From positions 745,501-809,500 of the forward strand of contig JAWHQI010000201.1 of the NCBI GenBank assembly GCA_033032865.1: a DNA stretch of 64,000 nucleotides, in the 5' to 3' direction. Shown here piece after piece: positions 34,487-44,073 of the stretch. The notes under the pieces were generated by a model. The model searched no databases and was not told the origin of the DNA. It saw only the letters and a list, made by a program, of their open reading frames with translations. The translations under genes and the position numbers were made by a program. The DNA is from Dactylorhiza incarnata (taxonomy: Eukaryota > Streptophyta > Magnoliopsida > Asparagales > Orchidaceae). Numbering within the stretch: position 1 is the first letter of the stretch; every line of letters starts with the position of its first letter.

Positions 34487-36363
34487 ATGGCGCGATCCAA
34501 GAACAAGTCGCAGCGACCTGTTAAAGTTAAGGCCATCCGAGCTGACGCGGCCTTGGCATTCCATTCGGCGGACCATCCGGAATGCCGCCTTACCCAGAAC
34601 GAACTGGATGACTTCATTGCTAAACACATGGTAGGGAGTACTCTGCTCGCGCGGCTTCCTTTGCGCGACGAGCGGATTAACTCTTCCAGTCCGCACCAGA
34701 TCGCCATCCCAGTTGACCACTTCGAGTATGGCTTCAAGTTTCCACTGCCGCTTGAAGTCATAGCCATTTTCGACCACTACGGGGTTGTGCCCGGTCAGCT
34801 TCCACCGAACTCCATCGCCTCAATATATAGTTTCGTCTCGTACCTGCGGTTCGAGAGGATCCGGTTCTCCCTCGACCTGTTCAGAAAGTTCTTCTCAGTG
34901 CGGGCGGTCTCCGACTCGGGGACTTCAACTTACAGGGGGCACCTTTACTTCGGCTGCCACGGGCTGAAGATTGTCAATCTGGCGAACAAAGTCTCCGATT
35001 GGTCGGAGCGGTTTGTAATGCTCGAGGGCAACTTCGGACTGTTGCAGACCAACCCGCAAGTCCGGGGGGAAGAAGTTTTCCAGATCCCCCAGGTCGGCAA
35101 GATCGAGGCGGACACCTTCGCGTTCCTTGAGAAGGAGCGGCTTGATATTAATCACTACATCCCGCTTTTCTCGGAGCTTGAGAACATCCTCCCCGAACAT
35201 AGTAAGTTCCTCTAGACCGCCTTTATATGACCGCGCGGCCTTCTTTACTTATACTCTTGATTTTATTTTGCAGCCGCCCATATCGTTCCAGCGAACAAGC
35301 CGGTCACGCCGGCCGGCCCAGTTTTAACCCAGAGGGAGAAGAGGCAGCGGCGAAAGAGGTCGCCATCTTCGGAGGAAGAGGGCCCGACCTCTTCTGACGA
35401 TTACGAAATCCTTCGCTCAAGTGGGAACCCGCCCGACCTGCAGGGCAACCCGACCGTCCTTTGGCACAGGGATGGAAGTCGGATCCGGGTATCCACCGCG
35501 CTCCCTCCGTGGGGGAGTGAAAAGATTGACCGCCACGCCCTAGCCGCCGGGGCTGCCTTGTATGGTCGAAAGACTTTGAAGAGGCTGAGGAATACTCCCG
35601 AGGAAGAGCTCCCCCGGTTGGCGGCTCAGGCCGGTGCATGGGGATTTGCGGCCAACCACTTTATGGCCTTGTCGTTCAAGCGGCTGGTTTCCGTCCAAAA
35701 ACACCTGGAGAAGAGATTCGAGGGGCAGGCCGCGGAGATCACGCGGCTTCGAGAGGAGACCGCGCGGCTTCAAGAAGTCGTGGCGGTGAGTTTCGACAAA
35801 CAAATGCCGCGGCCCCTTTTGCTTAGCTCGAGCGACCTAACTCGTTTTTCCTTTCTTTCCTGCAGAAACAATATGAGATAACTAACCCGGCCTTCCAAGA
35901 CGAGGTGCTGCCTCACGTGGCCCAAGGAATCAACAAGGCCCTGGGTCTTATGGAAGACCGGGGCGGTCTGAGCGAAGGGTTCGAGGGTACCACCTTCTCC
36001 GACCTCTTCCCCACCTTGAAGACTCAACTCGATGAAATCAGCCGAAGGCGCAAAGGGAAGACCAAGGTGGGCGAGGAGGCTGAGGCTGACGCGGGCAGAG
36101 AGGTCGTGCTTCATCAAGGAGGAGATGGAAACGGTGAAGCCGCCGATGAGGTCGATGCGGACAATGAAGCCGGTGACGCTGATGAGGACGATGAAGATGA
36201 CCTATCCTCTGGGACCACTGGCTCCGCCAGTAGGACCGGGCGATCAAGTTCCAGCGGTTCGTCGGATTCTTCTTCGTTCAGCGAAGGCTATTCGCCGGAG
36301 ATTGACATCGAAGGCCTGACCTCAAGTCCGCCTGTCAAGAAGCGGAAAAAGTCGGCAGACTAG
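34487..36363 (+). CDS. TAT1 antisense gene 2: Transposase_28-like protein (3 exons)
   Basis: Exons are 34487-35201, 35274-35785 and 35866-36363. Introns are GTAAGT...TTTTGCAG (72 bp) and GTGAGT...CCTGCAG (80 bp), and phases match, giving 574 codons from ATG to TAG. The N-terminal third (FPLPLEVIAIFDHYGVVPGQL, then a long helical stretch and LDLFRKFFSV) resembles the plant family called 'putative gypsy-type transposon' (Pfam Transposase_28, PF04195), which occurs in Tat elements in antisense. Despite the name, no transposase activity is established. The middle has a KRQRRKR basic patch and a coiled coil; the C-terminus is Asp/Glu-rich, then Ser-rich, ending KKRKKSAD, a likely nuclear signal. 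It is convergent with gag-pol. Confidence 0.85.
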
Positions 36364-37142
36364 TGCTCTTGTTTTACTTTTTAATTTTTGTAACCGCCGG
36401 TTTCCTTTTGTTAACCGGGCGGTCAGTACTTTTGTAAACATATTTTTGAAGAAATGAATAGAAATTTCTTACCTGTCTGGTTGTCATTCTGCTGTTACTT
36501 ACTTGTGATTGATATCCTTTTTTTTTTTTTCTCTCCTTCTTCTCTTTCGCTTCTTATAATCTAGCCGCGCGGCTATCCTGATCCAAATATAGATGACGAT
36601 TGAGGATCTTGGGTGGTTTATATTTAGGCCGCGCGGTTACCCCCCTTCTTTTTTTTTAAAAAATCTCAGGATATCCGATTTCTTGTGCGATCATAGTGTT
36701 AGGCCGAGCGGCCCCTTATTTAAAAAGAGAGATACCACATCCTTGTTGATGCAAGTAATGATCCTTTAACTTTGAGCGATTTTGAAATCAATCCGGGCGA
36801 ACAACTCATTGCATCCAAGGATAACTTTTGCTAGGAAATCAGTCAACCCGACCGGTTCAAATATAAACTGAACGGTGATATACTCAATTCCAGAGACAAC
36901 CAGATTTGATTAATTTGAAGTATTGATAGGTTCGCTCGGTCAGAATGCAATCCGGACAACCATATGATTTGAATTTAGAAATGCCTAACTCATTATCGGA
37001 CGGATAGATAGATAAGTCCGACCGGTCAGGATGAAATCTGAGCAATTACATGTTAGATCCAGAAATACCAAACTTATAAAAGATGATTAAATCCGCCCGG
37101 TTTGAATGCCACCCGGGAAATAGATGATTAGCTTTAGAAGAT

Positions 37143-37330
37143 TTCCAACTTGTACAATATTGATAAGACCGCACGGTTGCATAATAACCCGGGTAATCAT
37201 ATGCTTTGCCAGAAAATATTCCAACTTGTAATATATTGATAAGACCGCCCGGTTGCATAATAACCCGGGTAATCATATGCTTTACCAGAAAATATTCCAA
37301 CTTGTAATATATTGATAAGACCGCCCGGTT
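37143..37330. repeat. 76-bp tandem repeat in TAT1
   Basis: Units start at 37143, 37219 and 37295, the third partial. Each holds a GACCGCnCGGTT motif and a CCCGGGTAAT block. More decayed copies extend left to about 36760. Confidence 0.9.
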
Positions 37331-37385
37331 GCGTAATAACCTGGTGATAACATGATCAGTTCCAAAAGATGACTTAACCTATGTT

Positions 37386-37567
37386 CAGTCAGACCGCTAG
37401 GCCTGAAATACTCAGACCGCATGGTCTTAATACCACAACCCCTTATTGGGGTAGACGAACACCTGCACCTGTTCAACCAGACCGATCGGCCTGAAAAACT
37501 CAAACCGTCCGGTCTTAATATCACAACCCCTTTATTGGGGTAGACGAACACCTGCACCTGTTCTAAC
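37386..37567. repeat. 91-bp direct duplication in TAT1
   Basis: 37386-37477 and 37478-37567 share GGGGTAGACGAACACCTGCA and surrounding sequence. The ACCG...GGT motifs inside differ in their centres. Confidence 0.85.
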
Positions 37568-37650
37568 AATATTCTCCTTGAGTGGTCCATATAGAAAATC
37601 ATCAGAAGTGAATGCCTCCCTGTAGGGAAGAAGAATAATCCTACAGGCTC

Positions 37651-38045
37651 AAATGACCAAGTGGGCAGGTGGGCTTCGGCGGCGAACATTGCTTTCCTCA
37701 AGTGGTCATAAGAGCTGTAGGGAAAAAAGAAAAAATATGTACAGACTCAGATGACCAAGTGGGCAGGTGGGCCTCGGCGGCGAACATTGCTTTCCTCAAG
37801 TGGTCATAAGAGCTGTAAACGACTCATCCGCTCTCTTGCCTAGGGTTACAAGCCGAGTTGATCAATTGGGCAGGTGGGCCTCGGCGGCGAACATTGCTTT
37901 CCTCAGAGAGATCAACTCAGTTGTGGGCCCAACTAGGTACCGTTCGAGAGTACCTAAGAGTATTCGATGGTCACAGACTATGATGATCAGTTGGGCAGGT
38001 GGGCCTCGGCGGCGAACATTGCTTTCCTCAGAAAGATCATCAAAG
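37651..38045 (-). repeat. Four-unit array with conserved core and changing complementary flanks
   Basis: Each unit has a core of about 38 bp (begins GGGCAGGTGGGC, ends GCTTTCCTCA on the plus strand). Flanking arms are 37653-37659 with 37703-37709 and 37751-37757 with 37801-37807 (ATGACCA/TGGTCAT), 37855-37863 with 37910-37918 (GAGTTGATC/GATCAACTC), and 37981-37988 with 38035-38042 (TGATGATC/GATCATCA). The arms changed together, so RNA or DNA pairing is likely. It lies about 360 bp beyond the gag-pol stop in the sense RNA. Confidence 0.85.
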
Positions 38046-38403
38046 CTGTAACTATATCCCTTCGGGGCATGATAGAGCTGACAATCACCTAGACCTCCCT
38101 TGATGCAGGGGTGTGTCAGATATCGGCCGGGATCCAAAGTTCTGAAGACAACCGCAGCGGAATTGGCAAGCTACCACTACATGTGTGCGAAAACTCCCCG
38201 CATCACATGGTCTTGGTGGGTTTTACGCTACGACTACAATCCGAGGGGGTTCGAGCAGAATTTGGCGATATCTCAGAGGTTCGGGGAGTGAGATATGTGT
38301 GTTTATATTTATGATGCGGAGAACCATCATACAAGAAAGAAATGTCAGTATAGGGCTTTTTATTCAATACCAAAAAGAGATGTAAAGAATAAAAGAAATA
38401 GTT

Positions 38404-41400
38404 TCAAGGGTAGAATCGTTTGAGATCGTCACCGCTCCACGTGCGTGGGATGTCTTCTCCTTCGTTGGTTTGGAGACGGTAGGCCCCATTCTTAGATACT
38501 TCTTTGATGATGAAAGGTCCTGCCCAATTAGGATCCAGCTTTCCAACATTACCAGACCTCGCTGCGGCATCCACCTTTTTTAACACCAAATCCCCGACTA
38601 CAAACTGCTTCACTCTGACATTCTTATCAAAATATTTTGCCATTCTCCTTTTAACTTCTTCCTGCCTGATTGTTGCTTCATCCTGAAGTTCCTCGATTAG
38701 ATCAAGATTATGCATGAGGGCCTCACCATTTTCATCTATCCAGGATTCTTCTCCTTCTTTGGCGTAAATAACCCTTGGAGTGACCACCTCGAATTCCACA
38801 GGGACAACAGCTTCCGAGCCATGAGATAATTTGAAAGGTGTCTCCCCGGTAGCCGAGGACGGAGTAGTACGAAGGGTCCACAGGATGGAAGGAAGTTGGT
38901 CCGCCCAATTCCCTTTCTGGTTCAAGACTCTTTTCATCAAAAGCTGCCGAATTTGCCTGTTTGCCGCCTCCACTTGACCATTGGTCCTTGGATGGTGTAC
39001 TGAGGCAAACCGAAGATCAATTCCTATCTGATCACAGAAGTTTATCATCTCTGGATTGTTGAATTGTGGGCCATTATCGGTGACGATTGCCAACGGAATT
39101 CCATGTCGGCAGATAATCTCTCCCCAGACGAAGTTTCTGACAATTTGGGTGGTAGTTCTTGCTAATGCTTTTGCTTCGATCCACTTACTGAAATAATCGA
39201 TCATTACCAGGATAAAGCGACGTTGTCCGCTGGCCATTGGGAAAGGCCCCATAAGATCCATTCCCCATACTGCAAAAGGCCATGGCACAGTTATTGACCT
39301 GAGTGACTGAGCAGGCAAATGTTGAAGAGGAGCGAACTTTTGACACTGGACACATCGCTTGGCGAAGGCTTCAGCATCCTTTCTCATGGTTGGCCAGAAG
39401 TATCCTTGCCGCAGGATCCTTTTTTCTAAGGTTTTCGCCCCTGAATGGCTACCACACTCCCCAGAATGAACTTCCTGAAGTATGACCGGGATCTCCTCTT
39501 CTGAAACGCACCGTGCCGAGGGAGAAATCAAAGTTTTTCGGTACAAGACTCCTGCTATCAAGTAGTAGTATGCCGCCTTTCTTCTGAACCTATTTTTGTC
39601 CTTGATTGATGGATGATATTCTCCTTTTGTCAGAAACAATTCGTAGGGGTCTTTCCAAGAAGGATGTTGATCGATCTGCATGAGCTCTTCTTCCTCTGTC
39701 TCCTCTGTTGCCGGATGAAAAAGTTCTGAGGTTACTCCCCCTGATGGAAGACCAAATTTTGACAACTCGTCTGCCTCTTCATTCTGCGTTCTCGGAATGT
39801 GCTCGATGATGAAGGATTTGAATCTCCCGATTTCTTTCTTAGTTAGGAATAGATATTTTCTCAACATCGGTTCTCTTGTCTCGTAGTTCCCCAGAACCTG
39901 CGAGGCCATTACAAGAGAATCAGTTTTCACATGAACATGTTCTATCCCAAGCTCCTTTGCGAGTCTCAGGCCGGCCAAGAGTGCTTCGTATTCGGCCTGG
40001 TTATTTGTAACTGAAAAGAAGAATCTAACAGCTTGTTCCAGCCTGATGCCGTTTGGACTGATCAAAACCACTCCGGCTCCCACGGAGTTCCTGCCAGAAG
40101 CCCCATCCACATAAATGATCCAAGCAAAAGGAGATTGCACTACCTGCTCTGGATTAGACTCCATTGTGTCTACCAAGAAATCTGCCAATACTTGTGCCTT
40201 TATTGCCGTTCTGGGAGTGTACAATATTTCGAACTCGCTTAGCTCGATTGCCCATTTGGCCAACCTTCCTGAATGTTCCGGCTTCTCCAAGATATTCCTC
40301 AGTGGATGATCTGAAACCACCTGAATAGGATGAGCTTGAAAATAGGGGCGGAGCCTTCGTGATGACATGACTAAAGCCAAGGCTAATTTCTCCAGGATTG
40401 AATATCTAGTTTCTGCATCTTTAAGGATATGGCTGACATAGTATATCGGAAACTGTTTCTTTTTCTCTTCCCGAACCAGGACAGAGCTTATCGCATCAGG
40501 GCCCACCCCCAAGTACAAGAATAGTGTTTCTCCTTCGCGAGGGCTTTGAAGAAGGGGGGTTGAAGTTAATTGCTTTTTCAATTGTTCGAAAGCATTATTG
40601 CATTCCTCGTTCCATTCAAACTTAGATCCTCCCCTAAGTGTTTTGAAGAACGGAGCGCTTTTATCTCCCGATTTGGAAATGAATCGGCTCAATCCTGCCA
40701 ACCTTCCACCAAGTTGCTGTACCTCTTTCGGACTACGAGGAGGGGTCATGTCTAGGATGGCTTTTACTTTATCTGGGTTCGGTGCGAGACCATCAGGAGT
40801 GAGAAGATGTCCAAGAAATTTCCCCTTGTTCGCCCCGAACACGCATTTCGAGGGGTTTAATTTTAATTTGAACCTCCGTAGAGTAGCGAACGTCTCTACG
40901 AGGTCTTCCAGATGGATTAAAAAAGTTTTACTTTTTAGAAGGAGATCATCAACATATACTTCCAGATTTCTCCCTTTTTGTTTTTCAAAAACTGTGTCCA
41001 TCATCCTCTGATATGTTGCCCCCGCATTTTTGAGGCCAAAAGGCATGACGAGATAACAATAACATCCATCATTGGTAATGAAGGATGTATGCGGGATATC
41101 AGGCTTATGCATCTTAATCTGGTGATAACCAGAAAATGCATCTAAAAAACTCATAAAACTATATCCCACCGCGGAATCTACCAAAACATCTATCCGAGGC
41201 AAGGGATAACAATCCTTGGGGCATGCTTTATTGAGTTTAGTGAAATCAACACACATACGCCATTTCCCCCCAGACTTTTTCACCATCACTACATTCGACA
41301 TCCAGGTGGGGTACTGGATTTCAGAAATGAAATTGGCCTTAAGAAGCTTTGCAACTTCTTCTTTGATAGGTACCGCCAGCTTAGTTGCTACCTCCCTCTT

Positions 41401-44022
41401 CTTCTGTTGGATTGGCTTGAACTCCGGAGAAACGTTGAGGTGATGGCACGCGACATCTGGATCTATTCCAGGCATGTCTTCCGCCGACCAAGCGAAGATG
41501 TCCAAGTTATTCAGCAGGCAGGAGGTTAACTGGAGCTTTTCCTCTTCTGATAGCTCGGCGTTGATGATCAGCTTCTTCCCTTCCCCTTCAACAATGGGGA
41601 TCTCTTGGGTCTCCTGGGCAGGTTCCAGGTAGGTCCCTTTCCGTTCCACGCTCCCCTCAGCTTCTTCAGGGAGTTCGGACACCTCTTGGATGTCATTCTG
41701 GGCCTTGTGAAGTGGTGCCTCGGTGATCACATTAACTGTCTTCACATAACATTCGCGTGCCACCTTTGGATCGCTCCGGATCCGGTACTGACGCCCCTCA
41801 GCAGCGAATTTCAAGGCCAAATGGAAAGTAGATACCACCGCTCTGTAAGCATTCAGGATTGGCCTTCCGAAAATTGCGCAGTAGCTACTTGGGGCTTCCA
41901 CTACTACGAAGTTCACCAACTTTGTTATGCCCCCTAGCGATACCAGAAGCTTCACGCACCCTTCTACTTCCTTCTTTTCTCCTGAGAAGCCATAGAGGGG
42001 GCCTTCCGTAGAGAGTAAGGATTTTCCAGTCTTGAGGGCCTCAAACGTTTGGCGAAAGATGAGATTAACTGAGCTGCCTGTATCGATCAAAATTTTGTGC
42101 ACTGCGTAATTCTCAATAACCGCCTTTATCACCACCGCGTCATCGAACGGATTTGCATTTGGGGAGAGATCTTCCTGGCCAAACGTAACAACCGTCCTTT
42201 CCGGGACAGAAGTGGAGGCAACTGCCACTTCTTGCTTTGTAACTCTCCCGATGCTAGATTTTCGGGAGGATTCTATCCCTGCCCCACCATGGATGCAATA
42301 GATGTTGCCGAGAGGGCCAACATCATTCACCTCTATGCATTCGGCTGCAGGATGTATATCCCCATAACCACCGGCCTCCTCTACATCAGCACACTCCCAT
42401 GTTACTTCGACTGCCTCCTTCTTCTTCTCAGCTCGTGGTTCAACCGGAGTTTCTTGCCGAATCAACCCCCGAAGCTTTCCCTCTTTCAGGAGTTTTTCTA
42501 TCAACCACCGGAGGGCCCGGCAATCTTCAGTTAGATGCCCCTCTTCTTTATGATATTCACAGTAAAGGTTTGGGTTCCGATTGCGAACTTCTGATTTCAA
42601 AGGAGGGGGCCTTTTAAAGTCAGGCCTCTTCTGAAGAATCTGCACGACCTCATTCATGGTAACGTTGAGTGGGGTGAACGAATCTTGTGATTCATCATAT
42701 CGGATGGATGGGATAGGTGGAGATGGTTGTGCGATGTATTGTGGCAGATATACGGGCATGATTTGCGGGACTCCCATGGGTTGAGTGGGTGCGATGGCCA
42801 ACGGCGGCTTCTGATCCTGAAACCGTTGATGGCCAATGAATGGTTGCTTGGGCTTAAGATTCCTTCCCCTTTGAGCCCGAGGCTCGAAATCAGGCCGAGA
42901 CGAGTGATTATAACGTTGCTGATGGGTTGATGCAGAATTGAACTGATCGTTGTCGCTGAGCAACTTGGCAACGTAACCCGGATTAGTCTTTTCCCCCCTG
43001 ATGAATTTGTTTGCCAGACTAATCATTTCTTGATATGTCTTTGGTTCCCTGATTTGGGCTTCAAACTTCAGTGGCCCTTCCCTAAGGCCATGCATTAGCG
43101 CGACCCTATATAACTCCGGATCGACGTTTTGTACCTCCATTATTTCCCTTTGGAAACGATCGACAAAACGGGCCCACGTTTCGTTTTCTTGCTGTCGTAT
43201 CTCGAATAGGGCTGCCGGACCATTCTTCCTCTTCTTAGAGGTAGAGAATCGAAGCAAAAATTCTCTACGTAACTCCGCAAAGCATCTGATAGATCGAGGA
43301 TGCAATCCATAGAACCATTCTCTGGCCTGCCCATCAAAGGATGTCACCAGGAGCTTGCACTTTGTTGCATCAGTGATGGTCCTTAGAGCAACAGCTGATT
43401 CAAATGCCTGGAGGTGTATTGCTGGATCGGACTCCCCACTATATGCCGACATACGTGGTTCTCGAAAGTTGTTTGGGGCCGGCTCTCCTCGGATTTCGTC
43501 GGTGAAGGGAGAACTCTCCTCGGCATCCTCGTACAGAGGGAAAGCAGGGTTATAAGGGATCTCGGCTGCGGTCGTTGGCGGACAGGCCGCATGATAGGAG
43601 CGGGCAGGTGCTCCGGTCGGATATGATTGGAAGGCGGCGACCTCAGGCGGATAGGGAAAATGAGCGGCCTGAGAGGTCGCCCCTTGAAAGTCAAGGACCC
43701 GAGCTGGCATACATCGCGCGGCCTCTTGGTAGAGATTCGGACGGTCCGCGGAACCTTCTTGTGGTGGTCGGGAATGAGCGACTTGCGCGAACGGATATGG
43801 AGGTGGAGGAGGTAGAACAGGAGTGACCGCCTGGGGAGCCGCGGCCTGCTGAGGGGCTAATCGCTCGGTTAGTAGAGTTAGGGCCTGAGTGATTGCGTCC
43901 AGACGCTGATCGGTCGCCTGCCGAGCCTGGTCGGCCTCTCTCTTTGTCTGCTCCAGAGCTTCCCACAAAGAGTCTTCACTATGGTCGGATCGGTCTCTTG
44001 GAGGGAGCTGGCGGTCTGACAT
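38404..44022 (-). CDS. TAT1 gag-pol polyprotein, intact 1872-codon frame
   Basis: One uninterrupted frame from ATG at 44022, only about 50 bp after the 5' LTR. In order, with rough residues: coiled N-terminus and Pro/Ala-rich linker (1-170), gag capsid domain (190-350), a CHHC-type knuckle (CEYHKEEGHLTEDC, near 500), protease ILIDTGSSVNLIF (about 645), RT with MCVDFTKLNKAC and catalytic YVDD (about 1021), RNase H (about 1150-1280), a second, archaeal-type RNase H (IYVDGASGRNSVGAG to ADELSKFG, about 1300-1420), and integrase with HHCC finger (about 1515-1560), Asp in GMDLMGP, Asp in TDNGPQF and Glu in NGQVEAAN (about 1585-1685). The second RNase H defines the Tat lineage. There is no stop between gag and pol, so processing must rely on the protease. 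No damage seen. Confidence 0.96.
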   Translation of the reverse strand: MSDRQLPPRDRSDHSEDSLWEALEQTKREADQARQATDQRLDAITQALTLLTERLAPQQAAAPQAVTPVLPPPPPYPFAQVAHSRPPQEGSADRPNLYQEAARCMPARVLDFQGATSQAAHFPYPPEVAAFQSYPTGAPARSYHAACPPTTAAEIPYNPAFPLYEDAEESSPFTDEIRGEPAPNNFREPRMSAYSGESDPAIHLQAFESAVALRTITDATKCKLLVTSFDGQAREWFYGLHPRSIRCFAELRREFLLRFSTSKKRKNGPAALFEIRQQENETWARFVDRFQREIMEVQNVDPELYRVALMHGLREGPLKFEAQIREPKTYQEMISLANKFIRGEKTNPGYVAKLLSDNDQFNSASTHQQRYNHSSRPDFEPRAQRGRNLKPKQPFIGHQRFQDQKPPLAIAPTQPMGVPQIMPVYLPQYIAQPSPPIPSIRYDESQDSFTPLNVTMNEVVQILQKRPDFKRPPPLKSEVRNRNPNLYCEYHKEEGHLTEDCRALRWLIEKLLKEGKLRGLIRQETPVEPRAEKKKEAVEVTWECADVEEAGGYGDIHPAAECIEVNDVGPLGNIYCIHGGAGIESSRKSSIGRVTKQEVAVASTSVPERTVVTFGQEDLSPNANPFDDAVVIKAVIENYAVHKILIDTGSSVNLIFRQTFEALKTGKSLLSTEGPLYGFSGEKKEVEGCVKLLVSLGGITKLVNFVVVEAPSSYCAIFGRPILNAYRAVVSTFHLALKFAAEGRQYRIRSDPKVARECYVKTVNVITEAPLHKAQNDIQEVSELPEEAEGSVERKGTYLEPAQETQEIPIVEGEGKKLIINAELSEEEKLQLTSCLLNNLDIFAWSAEDMPGIDPDVACHHLNVSPEFKPIQQKKREVATKLAVPIKEEVAKLLKANFISEIQYPTWMSNVVMVKKSGGKWRMCVDFTKLNKACPKDCYPLPRIDVLVDSAVGYSFMSFLDAFSGYHQIKMHKPDIPHTSFITNDGCYCYLVMPFGLKNAGATYQRMMDTVFEKQKGRNLEVYVDDLLLKSKTFLIHLEDLVETFATLRRFKLKLNPSKCVFGANKGKFLGHLLTPDGLAPNPDKVKAILDMTPPRSPKEVQQLGGRLAGLSRFISKSGDKSAPFFKTLRGGSKFEWNEECNNAFEQLKKQLTSTPLLQSPREGETLFLYLGVGPDAISSVLVREEKKKQFPIYYVSHILKDAETRYSILEKLALALVMSSRRLRPYFQAHPIQVVSDHPLRNILEKPEHSGRLAKWAIELSEFEILYTPRTAIKAQVLADFLVDTMESNPEQVVQSPFAWIIYVDGASGRNSVGAGVVLISPNGIRLEQAVRFFFSVTNNQAEYEALLAGLRLAKELGIEHVHVKTDSLVMASQVLGNYETREPMLRKYLFLTKKEIGRFKSFIIEHIPRTQNEEADELSKFGLPSGGVTSELFHPATEETEEEELMQIDQHPSWKDPYELFLTKGEYHPSIKDKNRFRRKAAYYYLIAGVLYRKTLISPSARCVSEEEIPVILQEVHSGECGSHSGAKTLEKRILRQGYFWPTMRKDAEAFAKRCVQCQKFAPLQHLPAQSLRSITVPWPFAVWGMDLMGPFPMASGQRRFILVMIDYFSKWIEAKALARTTTQIVRNFVWGEIICRHGIPLAIVTDNGPQFNNPEMINFCDQIGIDLRFASVHHPRTNGQVEAANRQIRQLLMKRVLNQKGNWADQLPSILWTLRTTPSSATGETPFKLSHGSEAVVPVEFEVVTPRVIYAKEGEESWIDENGEALMHNLDLIEELQDEATIRQEEVKRRMAKYFDKNVRVKQFVVGDLVLKKVDAAARSGNVGKLDPNWAGPFIIKEVSKNGAYRLQTNEGEDIPRTWSGDDLKRFYP

Positions 44023-44073
44023 TCTGAGCTAAGGATTTCGCTGACAGTCTGCGATCTGAAGGTCGCGTGTTTC
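44023..44073 (-). promoter_or_regulatory. TAT1 leader with possible tRNA-derived primer site
   Basis: A 51-bp leader. The minus strand after the LTR reads GAAACACGCGACCTTCAGATC, not a tRNA 3' end ending in TGG. The plus strand resembles an internal anticodon-arm to T-arm segment of a tRNA (GATCTGAAGG then GCGTGT, with TTCGATTCA in the LTR end). The primer tRNA is unresolved. Confidence 0.4.

Larger units (their letters stand above)
36364..38403. other. TAT1 spacer between gene 2 and gag-pol
   Basis: Two kilobases with no gene. From left to right: poly-T/C runs near 36515-36545 and 36640-36660, a degenerate repeat of about 76-80 bp (36760-37330) with one ACCGnnCGGT-like motif per unit, a 91-bp direct duplication (37386-37567), and four structured units (37651-38045). 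The two convergent genes could form overlapping RNAs here. Confidence 0.75.

Noticed and set aside
37651..38045. Hammerhead ribozyme in the four-unit array
   Set aside because: A CTGAGGA box occurs on the minus strand in two units, but the others read TTGAGGA and no GAAA box follows in the needed place.
42097..42534. Plus-strand frames opposite TAT1 gag-pol (also 40598-41011 and 41605-41937)
   Set aside because: Shadows of the long gag-pol frame; no splice borders or domain features as seen in the two antisense genes.
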